A stretch of DNA of 64,000 nucleotides from Variovorax paradoxus (GTDB lineage Bacteria; Pseudomonadota; Gammaproteobacteria; Burkholderiales; Burkholderiaceae_C): the NCBI RefSeq assembly GCF_009498455.1, contig NZ_CP045644.1, forward strand, positions 2,917,001 to 2,981,000, given 5' to 3'. Made by a program: the position numbers and the translations under genes. The notes beneath the pieces were generated by a model. The model was not told the origin of the DNA. It did no database searches and was given only the letters and a program-made list of their open reading frames with translations. Positions 35,431-44,098 of the stretch are shown piece by piece. The first letter of the stretch is position 1. Each line of letters opens with the position of its first letter.

Positions 35431-36353
35431 GCGACGGGCTTCCCCTCAGCCAGCCCGCGCAGCAGCGCCGCGAAGTGCCGCGCCGGCAGGTTGTCTTCGT
35501 CGACACGCGACACCAGTGTGAGCGGCGCATCGAGCTGGCCGCCATCGGCCAGTCGCGTGTAGGCGATGGCGTGCGCGTGCACGCCGGTCATCGAAGTGGG
35601 CACCACCGACAGGCCGACGCCCGCGGCCACGAGGTTCAGGTTGGTCATCATGCGATCGACTTCGGCCACCACGCGCGGGCGCAGGCCCTGCGCGTGGCAC
35701 AGCGCGAGCAGCTCGGCATAGAGCCCGGGCGCGCCCGGGCGGCGCACGAGGATGATGCCTTCTTCGCAGAGTTTCGACAGCGACAGTGGCTTCGCCGGCT
35801 TCTTGCCATTCGCAGCCGTTGCGAAGCGGTGGTCGCTCGGCATCGCGACCCACACGGGCTCGCGCAGCAGCGTCTCGAACACCAGCCCCTCGGGCCGCGC
35901 CACCGGCACGCGCAGCAGGCCGCAGTGCAGCCGGCCGGCCGCCAGCGCCTCGGTGAGTTCGGCGGCGTTGTCTTCGCGCAGCTGCAGCTCCACGCCGGGG
36001 TGCGCGCGGCGGAACGCGCGCAGCGCCTCTGGCATGAAGCGGTGCGCCGCGGCCGAGCTGGTGAAGCCGACCGCGAGCGTGCCGGTCTGGCCCTGAGCCA
36101 CGCGCGCCATGCGCTGCTTCATGGCCTCCATGTCCTGCAGCATGCGCAGCGCCTCGGCCTGGAACAGCCGGCCGGCGTCGGTGAGCGCCACGCCGCGCGG
36201 GTGGCGCTTGAACAGCAGCACGCCCAGCTCGCGCTCCAGCGCCTTGATCTGCAGGCTCAGCGGCGGCTGCTGGATGCCCAGCTGCTCGGCGGCGCGCGTC
36301 ATGTGGCCGGTGCCGGCCACGGCCACGAAGTACCTCAGGGCGCGTATGTCCAT
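35427..36353 (-). CDS. LysR family transcriptional regulator
   Basis: A 308-residue LysR protein. The HTH is MDIRALRYFVAVAGTGHMTR with AAEQLGIQQPPLSLQIKALE, the classical motif of the CbbR/BenM-like group. The effector domain begins near residue 90 (GTLAVGFTSSAAAHRF). It is divergent from the tannase-family gene by 119 nt and overlaps the Bug gene by 4 nt. The T-N11-A palindrome at 36390-36402 is its likely binding site. The inducer is perhaps an aromatic acid released by the hydrolases; that is inference. Confidence 0.9.
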   Translation of the reverse strand: MDIRALRYFVAVAGTGHMTRAAEQLGIQQPPLSLQIKALERELGVLLFKRHPRGVALTDAGRLFQAEALRMLQDMEAMKQRMARVAQGQTGTLAVGFTSSAAAHRFMPEALRAFRRAHPGVELQLREDNAAELTEALAAGRLHCGLLRVPVARPEGLVFETLLREPVWVAMPSDHRFATAANGKKPAKPLSLSKLCEEGIILVRRPGAPGLYAELLALCHAQGLRPRVVAEVDRMMTNLNLVAAGVGLSVVPTSMTGVHAHAIAYTRLADGGQLDAPLTLVSRVDEDNLPARHFAALLRGLAEGKPVA

Positions 36354-36388
36354 ATGTTTTTTGTATCGAATAGGCCTTGTTATTTTAT

Positions 36389-36417
36389 TTGACCATAGGT
36401 CACACGGAATCTATCGT
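36389..36417 (+). promoter_or_regulatory. Promoter with overlapping LysR-type operator
   Basis: A -35 box TTGACC (36389-36394) and a -10 box TATCGT (36412-36417) are spaced by 17 nt. The palindrome TGACC-ATA-GGTCA (36390-36402) fits the T-N11-A LysR consensus and overlaps the -35 box. It lies between the divergent LysR and tannase-family genes. The start of transcription would be near 36424, about 50 nt before the ATG. Confidence 0.55.
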
Positions 36418-36472
36418 CCGGCCGCCCCTTCAAACAAGCAGCCCGCCGAGGCTGCATGCCGGAGACAAATCC

Positions 36473-39250
36473 ATGCGCACACCGCGCCCTGCCTCGAAGT
36501 TTCGTGTCGTCGTTGCGCTGATCGGCGCGTCATTGGTCCTGGCCGCCTGCGGTGGCGGCAGCGGGGGAGGAGGAAGCCCCGGCTTCTTCCTGCCGACCCC
36601 GCCGCCCGCCAGCGGCGACACCCCGCCCGCCGAGGACCCGCCCGGCAATCCTCCTCCTCCGGTGCTGCCCGTCGTGGCCTGCGCCGACCTCGCCGGCAAA
36701 AGCCTGCCCGCCGCGCTCATCAGCCTGCCCACGCAGGGCGCGACCGTCACCAGCGCCACGCCCGTGGCCGCCGGCGACGCGGGCAACACGCTGGGCGATT
36801 ACTGCCGCGTGCGCGGCACCATCGCGCCGGTCGATCCGGCCTCGCAGCTCATCCACTTCGCGATCAACCTGCCCGAGCAGTGGAACCAGAAGACCATCCA
36901 CTTCGGCGGCGGCGGCTTCGACGGCGTGCTCATCGTCGGCACCGAAGTCATCCGCTTCGGCCCCGCCGGCAAGCCCGCGCCGCTGGCGCTGGGCTACGCC
37001 ACCTACGGCGACGACTCGGGCCACCAGTCGAGCAGCATCACCGACGGCAAGTTCGCGGCCAACGACGAGCAGCTGGCCAACTACGGCGGCCAGTCGCTCA
37101 AGAAGACGCGCGACGTGGCGCAGGCGCTGGTGTTCGCGCGCTACGCCATGAAGCCCAGGCACGCCTACTTTCTCGGCACCTCGACCGGTGGGCGCGACGC
37201 GCTCGGCTACATCCAGCGCTGGCCGCAGGACTACGACGGCGTGATCGCCAACGAGCCCGCGCTCAACTACACCGGCACGCGGCTGTCGAACGTGGCGGTG
37301 GGCCGCGCGCTGTACAACAACAGCGCCGCGGGCTGGCTCAACCTCACCGAGACGCTGCTGGTGCAGAAGGCCGCGATGCAGGCCTGCGACAAGCTCGACG
37401 GTGCGGCCGACAGCATCGTGAGCAACGTCGAAAGCTGCCGCCAGCTGAACACGCAGGTCCTCGCGTCGCTGCGCTGCCCCAACGGCGCCGACACGGCCGA
37501 CACCTGCCTGTCGGACGCGCAGATCGCCACGGTGCGCGTCATCGAATCGCCGCTGGAGTTCACGAGTTACTCGCTCGCCAACGGCGTGAAACGTGCGGGC
37601 GGCTACAACCTGCTCGAAGGTGCTCTGGTGGCGGGCCCGTACACCACGCGCGACCTCGGCACGCGCAAGGTGCCGGGCAACCCCGCCACCTCGGCCGACG
37701 CCAACATGTACGTCACCGGCGACCAGTGGGTGAAGTTCTTCGTCACGCGCGATGCCGACTTCAACACGCTGACCTTCGATCCGCAGAACCCGGGCACGTA
37801 CACGTCGCGCGTGACCGAGGTGTCGAAGCTCACCGATGCGACCGACCCGAACCTCGCACCCTTCTTCGCGCGCGGCGGCAAGCTGCTCATGCTGCACGGC
37901 CTGGCCGACGAAGTGATCAGCCCGAACTCGACCATCGACTACTACCAGCAGCTCATTGCCACGCTGGGCCAGGCCGCGGTCACGCAGAGCGTGCGCTTCT
38001 ACACCGTGCCCGGCATGGGCCACGGCACCGGCAGCTTCATTCCCAACTGGGACTCGCTTGCCGCGCTCGAAGGCTGGGTCGAGGGCGGCCTCGCGCCCGC
38101 CACGCCCGTAGCGGTGGACGCCGTGGCCGGCAGCTATGGCCGCACGCGCCCGCTGTGCCAGTTTCCGTCGTGGCCCAAGTACCGCGGCAGCGGCAGCCTC
38201 GACGCGGCCGTCAACTTCAGCTGCGTGACCGAGGTCGGCGACCCGCTCGCTTGCCCGAACCTGCCGGCGAGCGCAACGCGCTACAAAGGCGGCAACAGCT
38301 TCGGCGAGGAACTGCAGGTGCAGATCGACCCGGCCACCATGGCCTACACCGTGACCATCGATGCGAGCCACGAACCCACGCGGGTCGGCACGCAGCGCAC
38401 CGGTTCGCTCGTGTCGCAGGGCAGCTGCAGCTACACGAGCGGCGAGAGCGGTGCGGTGTTCAGCTTCGGCGCCGGCGGCGTGCTGCTGGGCGGCGTGAAC
38501 CCGCCGAGCGGCACCGGCTTCTCGCCGCTGGTGGCGTTCCAGAACACCTTCCAGAACGTGTCGCCGTCGACCGATTTCCGCACCGTGTCGTTGATCTTCA
38601 ATGCGGCCGGCGTGGAACAGCTCGGCGCGGGGACGACGGCGGCGTTCTCGTCGGCGGGGCGCCTGCGCAATGCGGGCACCTTCCAGTTCTGCCGCAGCCT
38701 GGCGTCGAACAGCTTCATGACCTACGACCAGACCTGCAAGAACACCGAGAAGGGCTACCTCAGCTACAGCACGGCGCGCGGCGCCTTCGACATGTACACG
38801 ACCTCGACCTCGTCGAGCGGCACCGCCGAGACCACGGGCGGCACGCTCACCGGCTCGGTGGTGATCGGGCTGGTCAACGGCGTGTCCACGCCGCTGTACC
38901 TTCGCCGCGTGGCCACCGCCGTGCCGGCGGCCGACAGCAGCAGCGGCGTGGCCACCGTCATCCAGCCGGGCCTGCGCTTGCTGGCGGTGCAGCAGACGCT
39001 GATGTCCGGCGCGGCCGATGGCAGCTATGCCATGGCCAGCGTGAAGGGCGAGAGCCGGGAAGCCACCGTGGTCGCCACCGCCTTCAACCTCGGCGGCACC
39101 GTTGCCACGCTGGGCTACGACACGCCAGTGCTCGGCGTGGCGCAGGCCGGTGCCGGCCGACCGGGCCATTTCATCTTCAACAGCGGCGTGATGGCGTTCG
39201 TCACCACCGATGGAACGAACGCCGCGCTGGACCTCGGAGTACGCCATTGA
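36473..39250 (+). CDS. Tannase/feruloyl esterase family lipoprotein with C-terminal extension
   Basis: A 925-residue secreted hydrolase. The N-terminus is a lipoprotein signal with lipobox LAAC and a Gly/Pro-rich linker. The tannase-family domain covers about residues 65-545, with nucleophile Ser237 in GTSTGG, Asp479 in GLADEV and His517 in GMGHGTG. The cysteines next to the Ser and His that form the CS-D-HC disulfide in this family are Thr236 and Gly518 here. Residues 546-925 form a second region, beta-rich in appearance, of unknown function. Family members cleave ester bonds of gallate, ferulate or terephthalate esters (MHETase belongs here). The following gene starts inside its stop codon. 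Confidence 0.83.
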   Translation: MRTPRPASKFRVVVALIGASLVLAACGGGSGGGGSPGFFLPTPPPASGDTPPAEDPPGNPPPPVLPVVACADLAGKSLPAALISLPTQGATVTSATPVAAGDAGNTLGDYCRVRGTIAPVDPASQLIHFAINLPEQWNQKTIHFGGGGFDGVLIVGTEVIRFGPAGKPAPLALGYATYGDDSGHQSSSITDGKFAANDEQLANYGGQSLKKTRDVAQALVFARYAMKPRHAYFLGTSTGGRDALGYIQRWPQDYDGVIANEPALNYTGTRLSNVAVGRALYNNSAAGWLNLTETLLVQKAAMQACDKLDGAADSIVSNVESCRQLNTQVLASLRCPNGADTADTCLSDAQIATVRVIESPLEFTSYSLANGVKRAGGYNLLEGALVAGPYTTRDLGTRKVPGNPATSADANMYVTGDQWVKFFVTRDADFNTLTFDPQNPGTYTSRVTEVSKLTDATDPNLAPFFARGGKLLMLHGLADEVISPNSTIDYYQQLIATLGQAAVTQSVRFYTVPGMGHGTGSFIPNWDSLAALEGWVEGGLAPATPVAVDAVAGSYGRTRPLCQFPSWPKYRGSGSLDAAVNFSCVTEVGDPLACPNLPASATRYKGGNSFGEELQVQIDPATMAYTVTIDASHEPTRVGTQRTGSLVSQGSCSYTSGESGAVFSFGAGGVLLGGVNPPSGTGFSPLVAFQNTFQNVSPSTDFRTVSLIFNAAGVEQLGAGTTAAFSSAGRLRNAGTFQFCRSLASNSFMTYDQTCKNTEKGYLSYSTARGAFDMYTTSTSSSGTAETTGGTLTGSVVIGLVNGVSTPLYLRRVATAVPAADSSSGVATVIQPGLRLLAVQQTLMSGAADGSYAMASVKGESREATVVATAFNLGGTVATLGYDTPVLGVAQAGAGRPGHFIFNSGVMAFVTTDGTNAALDLGVRH

Positions 39251-40599
39251 AAAAACACCTCTCGCAACTCGCTGCATTCGCTCTGCTCGGCTCGGCGCCG
39301 CTGCTGTCCGCCCACGCGGCGCCCGCCACCGTACCGAAGCCCACGGCCTGCCCGTCGCCCGTGCCCGAGACCGCACGCTGCTACACCGGTGAAGACGGCG
39401 CGGGCGCCTTCTACTGGATCGCCATTCCCAAAGACTGGCAGCGCGGCGTGCTCGTGATGCACGCGCACGGCGGCCCCGAGACGGGCGCGCCCAAGCTTGC
39501 GCGCAGCGAAGAAGACCTCAAGCGCTGGGCCATCACCGTGAAGGCCGGCTATGCGTGGGCCGGCTCCACCTACCGGCGCGGCGGCTACGGCGTGACGATG
39601 GCGGCCGAAGACACCGAGCGCTTGCGGCAGATCGTCGTGCGCCACTTCGGCACGCCCAAGCGCACGCTGCTGCACGGGCAGAGCTACGGCGCGGGCGTGG
39701 CGGCGAAGGCGGCCGAACTCTATGCGCCCGTGGGCGATGCGAAGTCGCCTTATGACGGCCTGCTGCTCACCAGCGGCGTGCTCGGCGGCGGCAACAGCGC
39801 CTACGACTTCCGGCTCGACCTGCGCGTGGTCTACCAGTACGTCTGCCGCAACCATCCGAAGCCCGACGAGCCGCAGTACCCGCTGTGGATGGGCCTGCCG
39901 ATGGACGCGAAGCTCACGCGCGCCGACCTCGCTGCGCGCGTCAAGGACTGCACCGGCGTCGGCACGCCCGCCGCGCAGCGCACGCCCGAACAGGCGGCGC
40001 GGCTGAAGACGATCCTGTCGGTCGTGAAGATTCCCGAGCGCTCGCTCGTCGGCCATCTCAACTGGGCGACGTGGCTGTTCCAGGACCTCGTGCAGCAACG
40101 CCTGAACGGCCGCAACCCCTTCGGCAACATCGGCGTCGTCTACAGCGGTTCGACCGACGATGCGGCGCTCAACGCCGGCGTGCTGCGCTACGCGGCCGAC
40201 CCGCAGGCCAAGGGCGCGCTCGCAGCCGACAGCCAACCCACGGGCCGCACCTCGCTGCCCACCGTGGGCCTGCATGCCATCGACGACCCCACCGCCTTCG
40301 TCGAACTCGAGAACGCCTACCGCCGCATCCGCGACGCGGCCGGTACGGGCGGCAACCTGGTACAGAGCTTCAGCGCCGAGCGCGAACACAGCTACCTCAG
40401 CGATTCGGAGTACCCCGCGCTCTTCGGTGCATTGCTCGACTGGATCGACACCGGCGAGAAGCCCACGCCCCAGAGCCTCGCGCAGCGTTGCGCGTCGCTC
40501 ATGCCGCGCTACGACACCAACGGCAAGAACGGCTGCCACATCCAGCCCCAGTGGCAACCCCCGACGCTCGAAAGCCGCGTGCCTTCGCGCGCGCCCTGA
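39247..40599 (+). CDS. Secreted alpha/beta hydrolase
   Basis: A 450-residue protein starting with TTG at 39247 (TTGA overlap with the tannase-family stop) and a signal peptide LSQLAAFALLGSAPLLSAHA. The fold is alpha/beta hydrolase: nucleophile Ser146 in LLHGQSYGAGVAAK, a probable acid in LHAIDDPTAF and the base His in AEREHSYLSD. The early strand is GVLVMHAHGGPETGA. It is translationally coupled to the tannase-family lipoprotein and followed by a Bug gene, so an esterase acting on the same or a related polymer or oligomer is likely. The substrate is not readable. Confidence 0.8.
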   Translation: MKKHLSQLAAFALLGSAPLLSAHAAPATVPKPTACPSPVPETARCYTGEDGAGAFYWIAIPKDWQRGVLVMHAHGGPETGAPKLARSEEDLKRWAITVKAGYAWAGSTYRRGGYGVTMAAEDTERLRQIVVRHFGTPKRTLLHGQSYGAGVAAKAAELYAPVGDAKSPYDGLLLTSGVLGGGNSAYDFRLDLRVVYQYVCRNHPKPDEPQYPLWMGLPMDAKLTRADLAARVKDCTGVGTPAAQRTPEQAARLKTILSVVKIPERSLVGHLNWATWLFQDLVQQRLNGRNPFGNIGVVYSGSTDDAALNAGVLRYAADPQAKGALAADSQPTGRTSLPTVGLHAIDDPTAFVELENAYRRIRDAAGTGGNLVQSFSAEREHSYLSDSEYPALFGALLDWIDTGEKPTPQSLAQRCASLMPRYDTNGKNGCHIQPQWQPPTLESRVPSRAP

Positions 40600-40628
40600 T
40601 TTTCTTTTTGACCTTGACGGAGACTCTG

Positions 40629-41603
40629 ATGAAAAAACTGTTCGCCCTCGCGGTGGTGGCCCTTGCCGTGTGCGCCCACGCGCAAGACTTCCCCGCGGGC
40701 AAGCCCGTGACCATCGTCGTGCCCTTCGCGGCCGGCGGCCCGACCGACCGTGTGGCGCGTGATCTGGCCGAGGCGCTGCGCAAGCCGCTGGGCGGCGCGA
40801 GCGTCATCATCGACAACGTGCCCGGCGCGGGCAGCTCCATCGGTGCGGCCAAGGTGGCGCGCGCCAACCCCGACGGCTACACGCTGCTGCTCAACCACAT
40901 CGCGATGGCGACCGTGCCGACGCTGGTGCGCAACGTGCCGTTCAAGGTCGAGACCGACTTCGAGTACCTGGGCATCGTCAACGACGTGCCCATGACGCTC
41001 ATCGCCAAGCCCAGCCTGCCGGCCACCAACTACAAGGAGCTGACGGCCTGGATCGCTGCCAACAAGGGCAAGATCAACCTGGGCAACGCGGGCATCGGCT
41101 CGGCCTCGCACCTGTGCGGCCTGCTCTACCAGAGCGCCATGAAGACCGAGATGACGCCCGTGCCCTACAAGGGCACGGCGCCCGCCATCACCGACCTCAT
41201 CGGCGGCCAGATCGACCTGCTGTGCGACCAGAGCACCAACACCTCGCCGCAGATCGAATCCAAGAAGGTCAAGGCCTACGCCGTGACCACGCCCAAGCGC
41301 CTGACCACGCCGCTCTTGAAAGACCTGCCCACGCTCGACGAGGCCGGCCTGAAAAATTTCCAGGTGACGATCTGGCACGGCCTGTACGCGCCCAAGGGCA
41401 CGCCCGCGCCGGTGCTCAAGAAGATCAGCGATGCACTGAAGCTGGCACTGAAAGACGCCGACTTCATCAAGCGCGAGGAAGCGCTGGGCGCCGTGGTCGC
41501 CACCGACGGCCGCGTCGAACCCGAGGGCCACAAGAAGTTCGTGGCGGCGGAGATCGCGAAGTGGAGCCCGATCATCAAGGCGGCGGGGGTGTACGCGGAT
41601 TGA
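40629..41603 (+). CDS. Bug family periplasmic binding protein (TctC-like)
   Basis: A 324-residue TTT solute-binding protein. The short signal peptide MKKLFALAVVALAVCAHAQ is cleaved near residue 18. Hallmarks are VTIVVPFAAGGPTDRVARDL, VIIDNVPGAGSSIGAAKVAR and MTPVPYKGTAPAITDLIGGQ. It follows the two hydrolases by 29 nt in the same direction, forming a hydrolysis-plus-uptake operon. The last 40 codons have a partial copy further downstream at 42137-42216. Confidence 0.93.
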   Translation: MKKLFALAVVALAVCAHAQDFPAGKPVTIVVPFAAGGPTDRVARDLAEALRKPLGGASVIIDNVPGAGSSIGAAKVARANPDGYTLLLNHIAMATVPTLVRNVPFKVETDFEYLGIVNDVPMTLIAKPSLPATNYKELTAWIAANKGKINLGNAGIGSASHLCGLLYQSAMKTEMTPVPYKGTAPAITDLIGGQIDLLCDQSTNTSPQIESKKVKAYAVTTPKRLTTPLLKDLPTLDEAGLKNFQVTIWHGLYAPKGTPAPVLKKISDALKLALKDADFIKREEALGAVVATDGRVEPEGHKKFVAAEIAKWSPIIKAAGVYAD

Positions 41604-41675
41604 GCGGGGTGCGGCGTTGGTCGCCCGGCCCAGAGCCATTACCCTCACCGATCCTGTTCATCAGAAATCGGCGCC

Positions 41676-42116
41676 ATGAGCTTCAGCATCTACTACGACG
41701 CAAGACGCGACAGTCCCCTGACCCTCGAGGAAGCGCAGCGCCTGGACGCGATCGTGGGGGCCTTCGACAAGATCGACGAAGCCGACCGCCACGCGCATTC
41801 AGGCAAGGGCCTCAACTGGGAGACTTTCACGCTCTACGAAGCGTCCAGACTCACCGGGGGCAAGGTGCTGGAAGGCGCCACGAAACTCCCCGACAACAAG
41901 GCGTTCGCCCTGCACAAGGGGGCCAGTCATTGGGTGGCTTGCCTCAACCGGATTCGCCGTGACGTGCTGCCGGATGCCAGGTGGAGCGTGAGCATCGATG
42001 ACAGGACGCTGCTCTGGAGCGACAAGAGCGGCTGGCACGACGAGGCGTCGGACGGGTTGGCGACGCTCTGGCTGGGCTGCCTGTTGAGCGCACCATTCCG
42101 GCTGTTCACGAAGTGA
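41676..42116 (+). CDS. Hypothetical protein
   Basis: A 146-residue protein, MSFSIYYDARRDSPLTLEEA... No family recognised. It has no signal peptide and appears soluble until a hydrophobic C-terminus (GLATLWLGCLLSAPFRLFTK). The pattern with conserved-looking Trp and acidic residues suggests a small alpha/beta domain. It sits between an intact Bug gene and a fragment of a second Bug gene, so it may have arrived with a local rearrangement. Confidence 0.5.
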   Translation: MSFSIYYDARRDSPLTLEEAQRLDAIVGAFDKIDEADRHAHSGKGLNWETFTLYEASRLTGGKVLEGATKLPDNKAFALHKGASHWVACLNRIRRDVLPDARWSVSIDDRTLLWSDKSGWHDEASDGLATLWLGCLLSAPFRLFTK

Positions 42117-42136
42117 GCGGCTGACCGCCGGGCATG

Positions 42137-42216
42137 GCGCTGCCAGCCGTGGTCGCCGCCGACGGCCGCATGGAGCCTGAAGGCCACAGGAAGTTCGTGG
42201 CGGGGGAGACTGCAAT
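42137..42216 (+). pseudogene. Fragment of a Bug gene (C-terminal part)
   Basis: Codons from 42137 read ALPAVVAADGRMEPEGHRKF and then VAGETA. This matches the C-terminus of the neighbouring Bug protein (ALGAVVATDGRVEPEGHKKF, then VAAEIA) at 20 of 26 positions, and the DNA is similar too. No start, signal peptide or body is present. Similarity ends about 20 nt before the hicB stop codon. It is the remnant of a duplicated Bug gene. Confidence 0.75.
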
Positions 42217-42238
42217 TCCGAAGATGCAGCTTGACGTT

Positions 42239-42655
42239 TCAGACGAGAGAAAATTCCAGGCGTTTACCCAAGGCCTGCAATGCAGCGGCAACCGTATCGA
42301 TCTTCGTCGGGTGATGCAGATCGAGGAGGCGGGTGACTTCTTGAGGCCTCGCATCCATTCGGCGCGCCAACTCAGCGGGACGCGCACCTTGGGCAATCAT
42401 CTCGTTCAGCAAAAGTACTTTGGCTGAAACGCTTGCGGGAAGGTCGATGGCAACCTGCCCTCGCTTCAACGAAGATGGCAAAGGCACCGGGCGTCGATCT
42501 TCAAAATAGAAGTCCATTGCAGTGGTGAGCGCGTCCAGTGCAAGCTCCAGCGCTTTCGTTCGACTCTTGGCGCCCGTCAATGCTTCCGGGATGTCTGGAA
42601 ACGACACCACGAATCCATCACCATCCCGCGCAATTCTTGCAGGGTAACTAAACAT
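42239..42655 (-). CDS. hicB: HicB family antitoxin
   Basis: A 138-residue antitoxin. The N-terminal HicB partial RNase-H-like domain has YPARIARDGDGFVVSFPDIP followed by EALTGAKSRTKALELALDAL. The C-terminal part (LLLNEMIAQGARPAELARRM and EVTRLLDLHHPTKIDTVAAA) is a helix-turn-helix that would bind the hicAB promoter. The start codon follows the hicA stop directly. HicB neutralises HicA by binding it and represses the operon. Confidence 0.9.
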   Translation of the reverse strand: MFSYPARIARDGDGFVVSFPDIPEALTGAKSRTKALELALDALTTAMDFYFEDRRPVPLPSSLKRGQVAIDLPASVSAKVLLLNEMIAQGARPAELARRMDARPQEVTRLLDLHHPTKIDTVAAALQALGKRLEFSLV

Positions 42656-42844
42656 TCATTTCCCCTTGGGGTTCACGCCTGACTGGCGAAGGATGAGCAT
42701 GCGCAGTCCCAGACCCAGCTCTTCCGTCGCATGACGAGGCAGCGTTGTTTGTTTGCCGTTCAAATAGACCTTCGTGTGCTTTTTCCCCTCAAGGAAAGTG
42801 GCGCCCAATGAGGCGAGGTAGCGTTTGAACTCCGATGTCTTCAT
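42656..42844 (-). CDS. hicA: HicA family mRNA interferase toxin
   Basis: A 62-residue toxin, MKTSEFKRYLASLGATFLEG with the double-stranded-RNA-binding-like fold. KKHTKVYLNGKQTTLPRHAT carries the conserved histidine, and the end is LRMLILRQSGVNPKGK. HicA cleaves mRNA in the ribosome. The ATG at 42844 is the conserved family start; the longer frame to 42928 adds unrelated residues. hicA-hicB order with no gap is the standard layout. No stress or phage genes adjoin it. Confidence 0.88.
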   Translation of the reverse strand: MKTSEFKRYLASLGATFLEGKKHTKVYLNGKQTTLPRHATEELGLGLRMLILRQSGVNPKGK

Positions 42845-42949
42845 GAGCTGGGCACAGGCGGGGCGCCTATGTCCTCGGAAAAGTATAAACAAAAATGTTG
42901 ATTGATGGGTGGATGCAGTGCTCGGCAAGAGGGCTCCGCGATCACCATC

Positions 42950-42976
42950 AACGAAAACGGACCCCGAAGGGTCCGT
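42950..42976 (-). terminator. Rho-independent terminator
   Basis: ACGGACCC (42957-42964) pairs with GGGTCCGT (42969-42976). On the - strand the hairpin is followed by TTTTCGTT. It ends the lipoprotein gene that stops at 42998. Confidence 0.8.
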
Positions 42977-42997
42977 GGCCAGAGACTGAAACCCGCG

Positions 42998-43876
42998 TTA
43001 CTTGGGCGAGTAGGTCATCTTCGTCACAACCATCGACGTCTTCGTATCGCCGCCCTTCAGCAGCTGGCCGCGATACGGGCCTTCGGCTGCGAGCCAGAAC
43101 TCTCGCGTGATGTCCTTGCTGATCCCCGCCGCACCCACTGTGATCTTGAGCGAGAGCTTGCAGGTGTTGAACATGCCCAAGGGCGTTTCCAGCTGCTCGC
43201 GGCCGTGGTAGGTGAGTTCTCCACTTGCGGGCAGTGACACGGTCGTGCCGCTCTGGCCGTTGAGGACCGACGTCTTCGCCGCCGTGGATTGTTGGCTGAC
43301 GACCTGCCCCGGTGCCATGTTGACCGGGAACGCGAACGGGGGCGTGAAGGTCTGGGACACCGTACTGATATTTTCCAGCGGAAAGCCGGGAGGCACCGAA
43401 GACGCCATCGACGGATCGATCGTGTTCTTGTACGTGGTCGATTTTCCGTAGAGCAGGAAGCTGCCGTTCACGAGGTCCTTGTATTCCTTCTTGACGGTGC
43501 TCTGTTGAAACTGCGGAGATTTGAAGGTTTCCGAGCCCACGTTCACCGCGATCGGATTCGCACCGCCAAACGCCTCGCGGGCTTCGATCACCGCTTTTCT
43601 GCGGAAGGAGGGCGTCGCCGGATCTGTTCCTGGCTTGGCTGCCTCGAATTCCACAACCGTGCCTTCGCGGAAGTCGGCCTCATTGAAGCAAGGCCCCGAG
43701 CTGTCCGACACGGGCGCCGGCGTCGGCGGCGGGGCGGGTTCAGCGATGGGCAAGATGGGAAAGGCGGGAGCGCCACCACCGTCTCCGCCACCGCCGCACG
43801 CGGAAATAGCTGCGACTGCGGCAACGATTGCGAGCAGACGTGCGCGTGAAATGTTGTTGGAACGTGCTTTTTTCAA
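42998..43876 (-). CDS. Hypothetical lipoprotein
   Basis: A 292-residue protein starting at TTG 43876, preceded on the - strand by AGGGAGGAATC, an excellent ribosome-binding site. The signal LLAIVAAVAAISAC has a lipobox with Cys at about residue 28, followed by GGGGDGGG and a Pro-rich linker. The mature part is beta-rich (VNVGSETFKSPQFQ, SLPASGELTYHGREQLETPL) and includes several Ser/Thr-rich strands. No family recognised; such lipoproteins are common in Comamonadaceae. The longer frame up to 43984 lacks a start with a ribosome site and would push the signal peptide inward. Confidence 0.65.
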   Translation of the reverse strand: MKKARSNNISRARLLAIVAAVAAISACGGGGDGGGAPAFPILPIAEPAPPPTPAPVSDSSGPCFNEADFREGTVVEFEAAKPGTDPATPSFRRKAVIEAREAFGGANPIAVNVGSETFKSPQFQQSTVKKEYKDLVNGSFLLYGKSTTYKNTIDPSMASSVPPGFPLENISTVSQTFTPPFAFPVNMAPGQVVSQQSTAAKTSVLNGQSGTTVSLPASGELTYHGREQLETPLGMFNTCKLSLKITVGAAGISKDITREFWLAAEGPYRGQLLKGGDTKTSMVVTKMTYSPK

Positions 43877-44098
43877 GATTCCTCCCTGTTGTTGAGGGCG
43901 GAATATTGGAGGGCGATCTTGTGCGTTCGAACGAGGCGTGTATTTGGTTTGCAGTTGACCTTTCGCGGTTGGGGAATAAGTCACACAAGCGCGTGAAGGC
44001 CCTGTGGATGGCCCTCAGCGCCGGTGTCGATCGGCCCGCTCGCGAAAGAGCCATGCGCACACGCTCTTGATGCCCGGGAGCGAGTTTTCAACCGCCCC

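Noticed and set aside
43877..44098. 222-nt gap between the lipoprotein gene and the hydroxyacid dehydrogenase gene
   Set aside because: Contains a TTGACC-like box and a CGTTCGAACG palindrome, but no correctly spaced -10 or conserved structure could be supported, so no regulatory feature is called.
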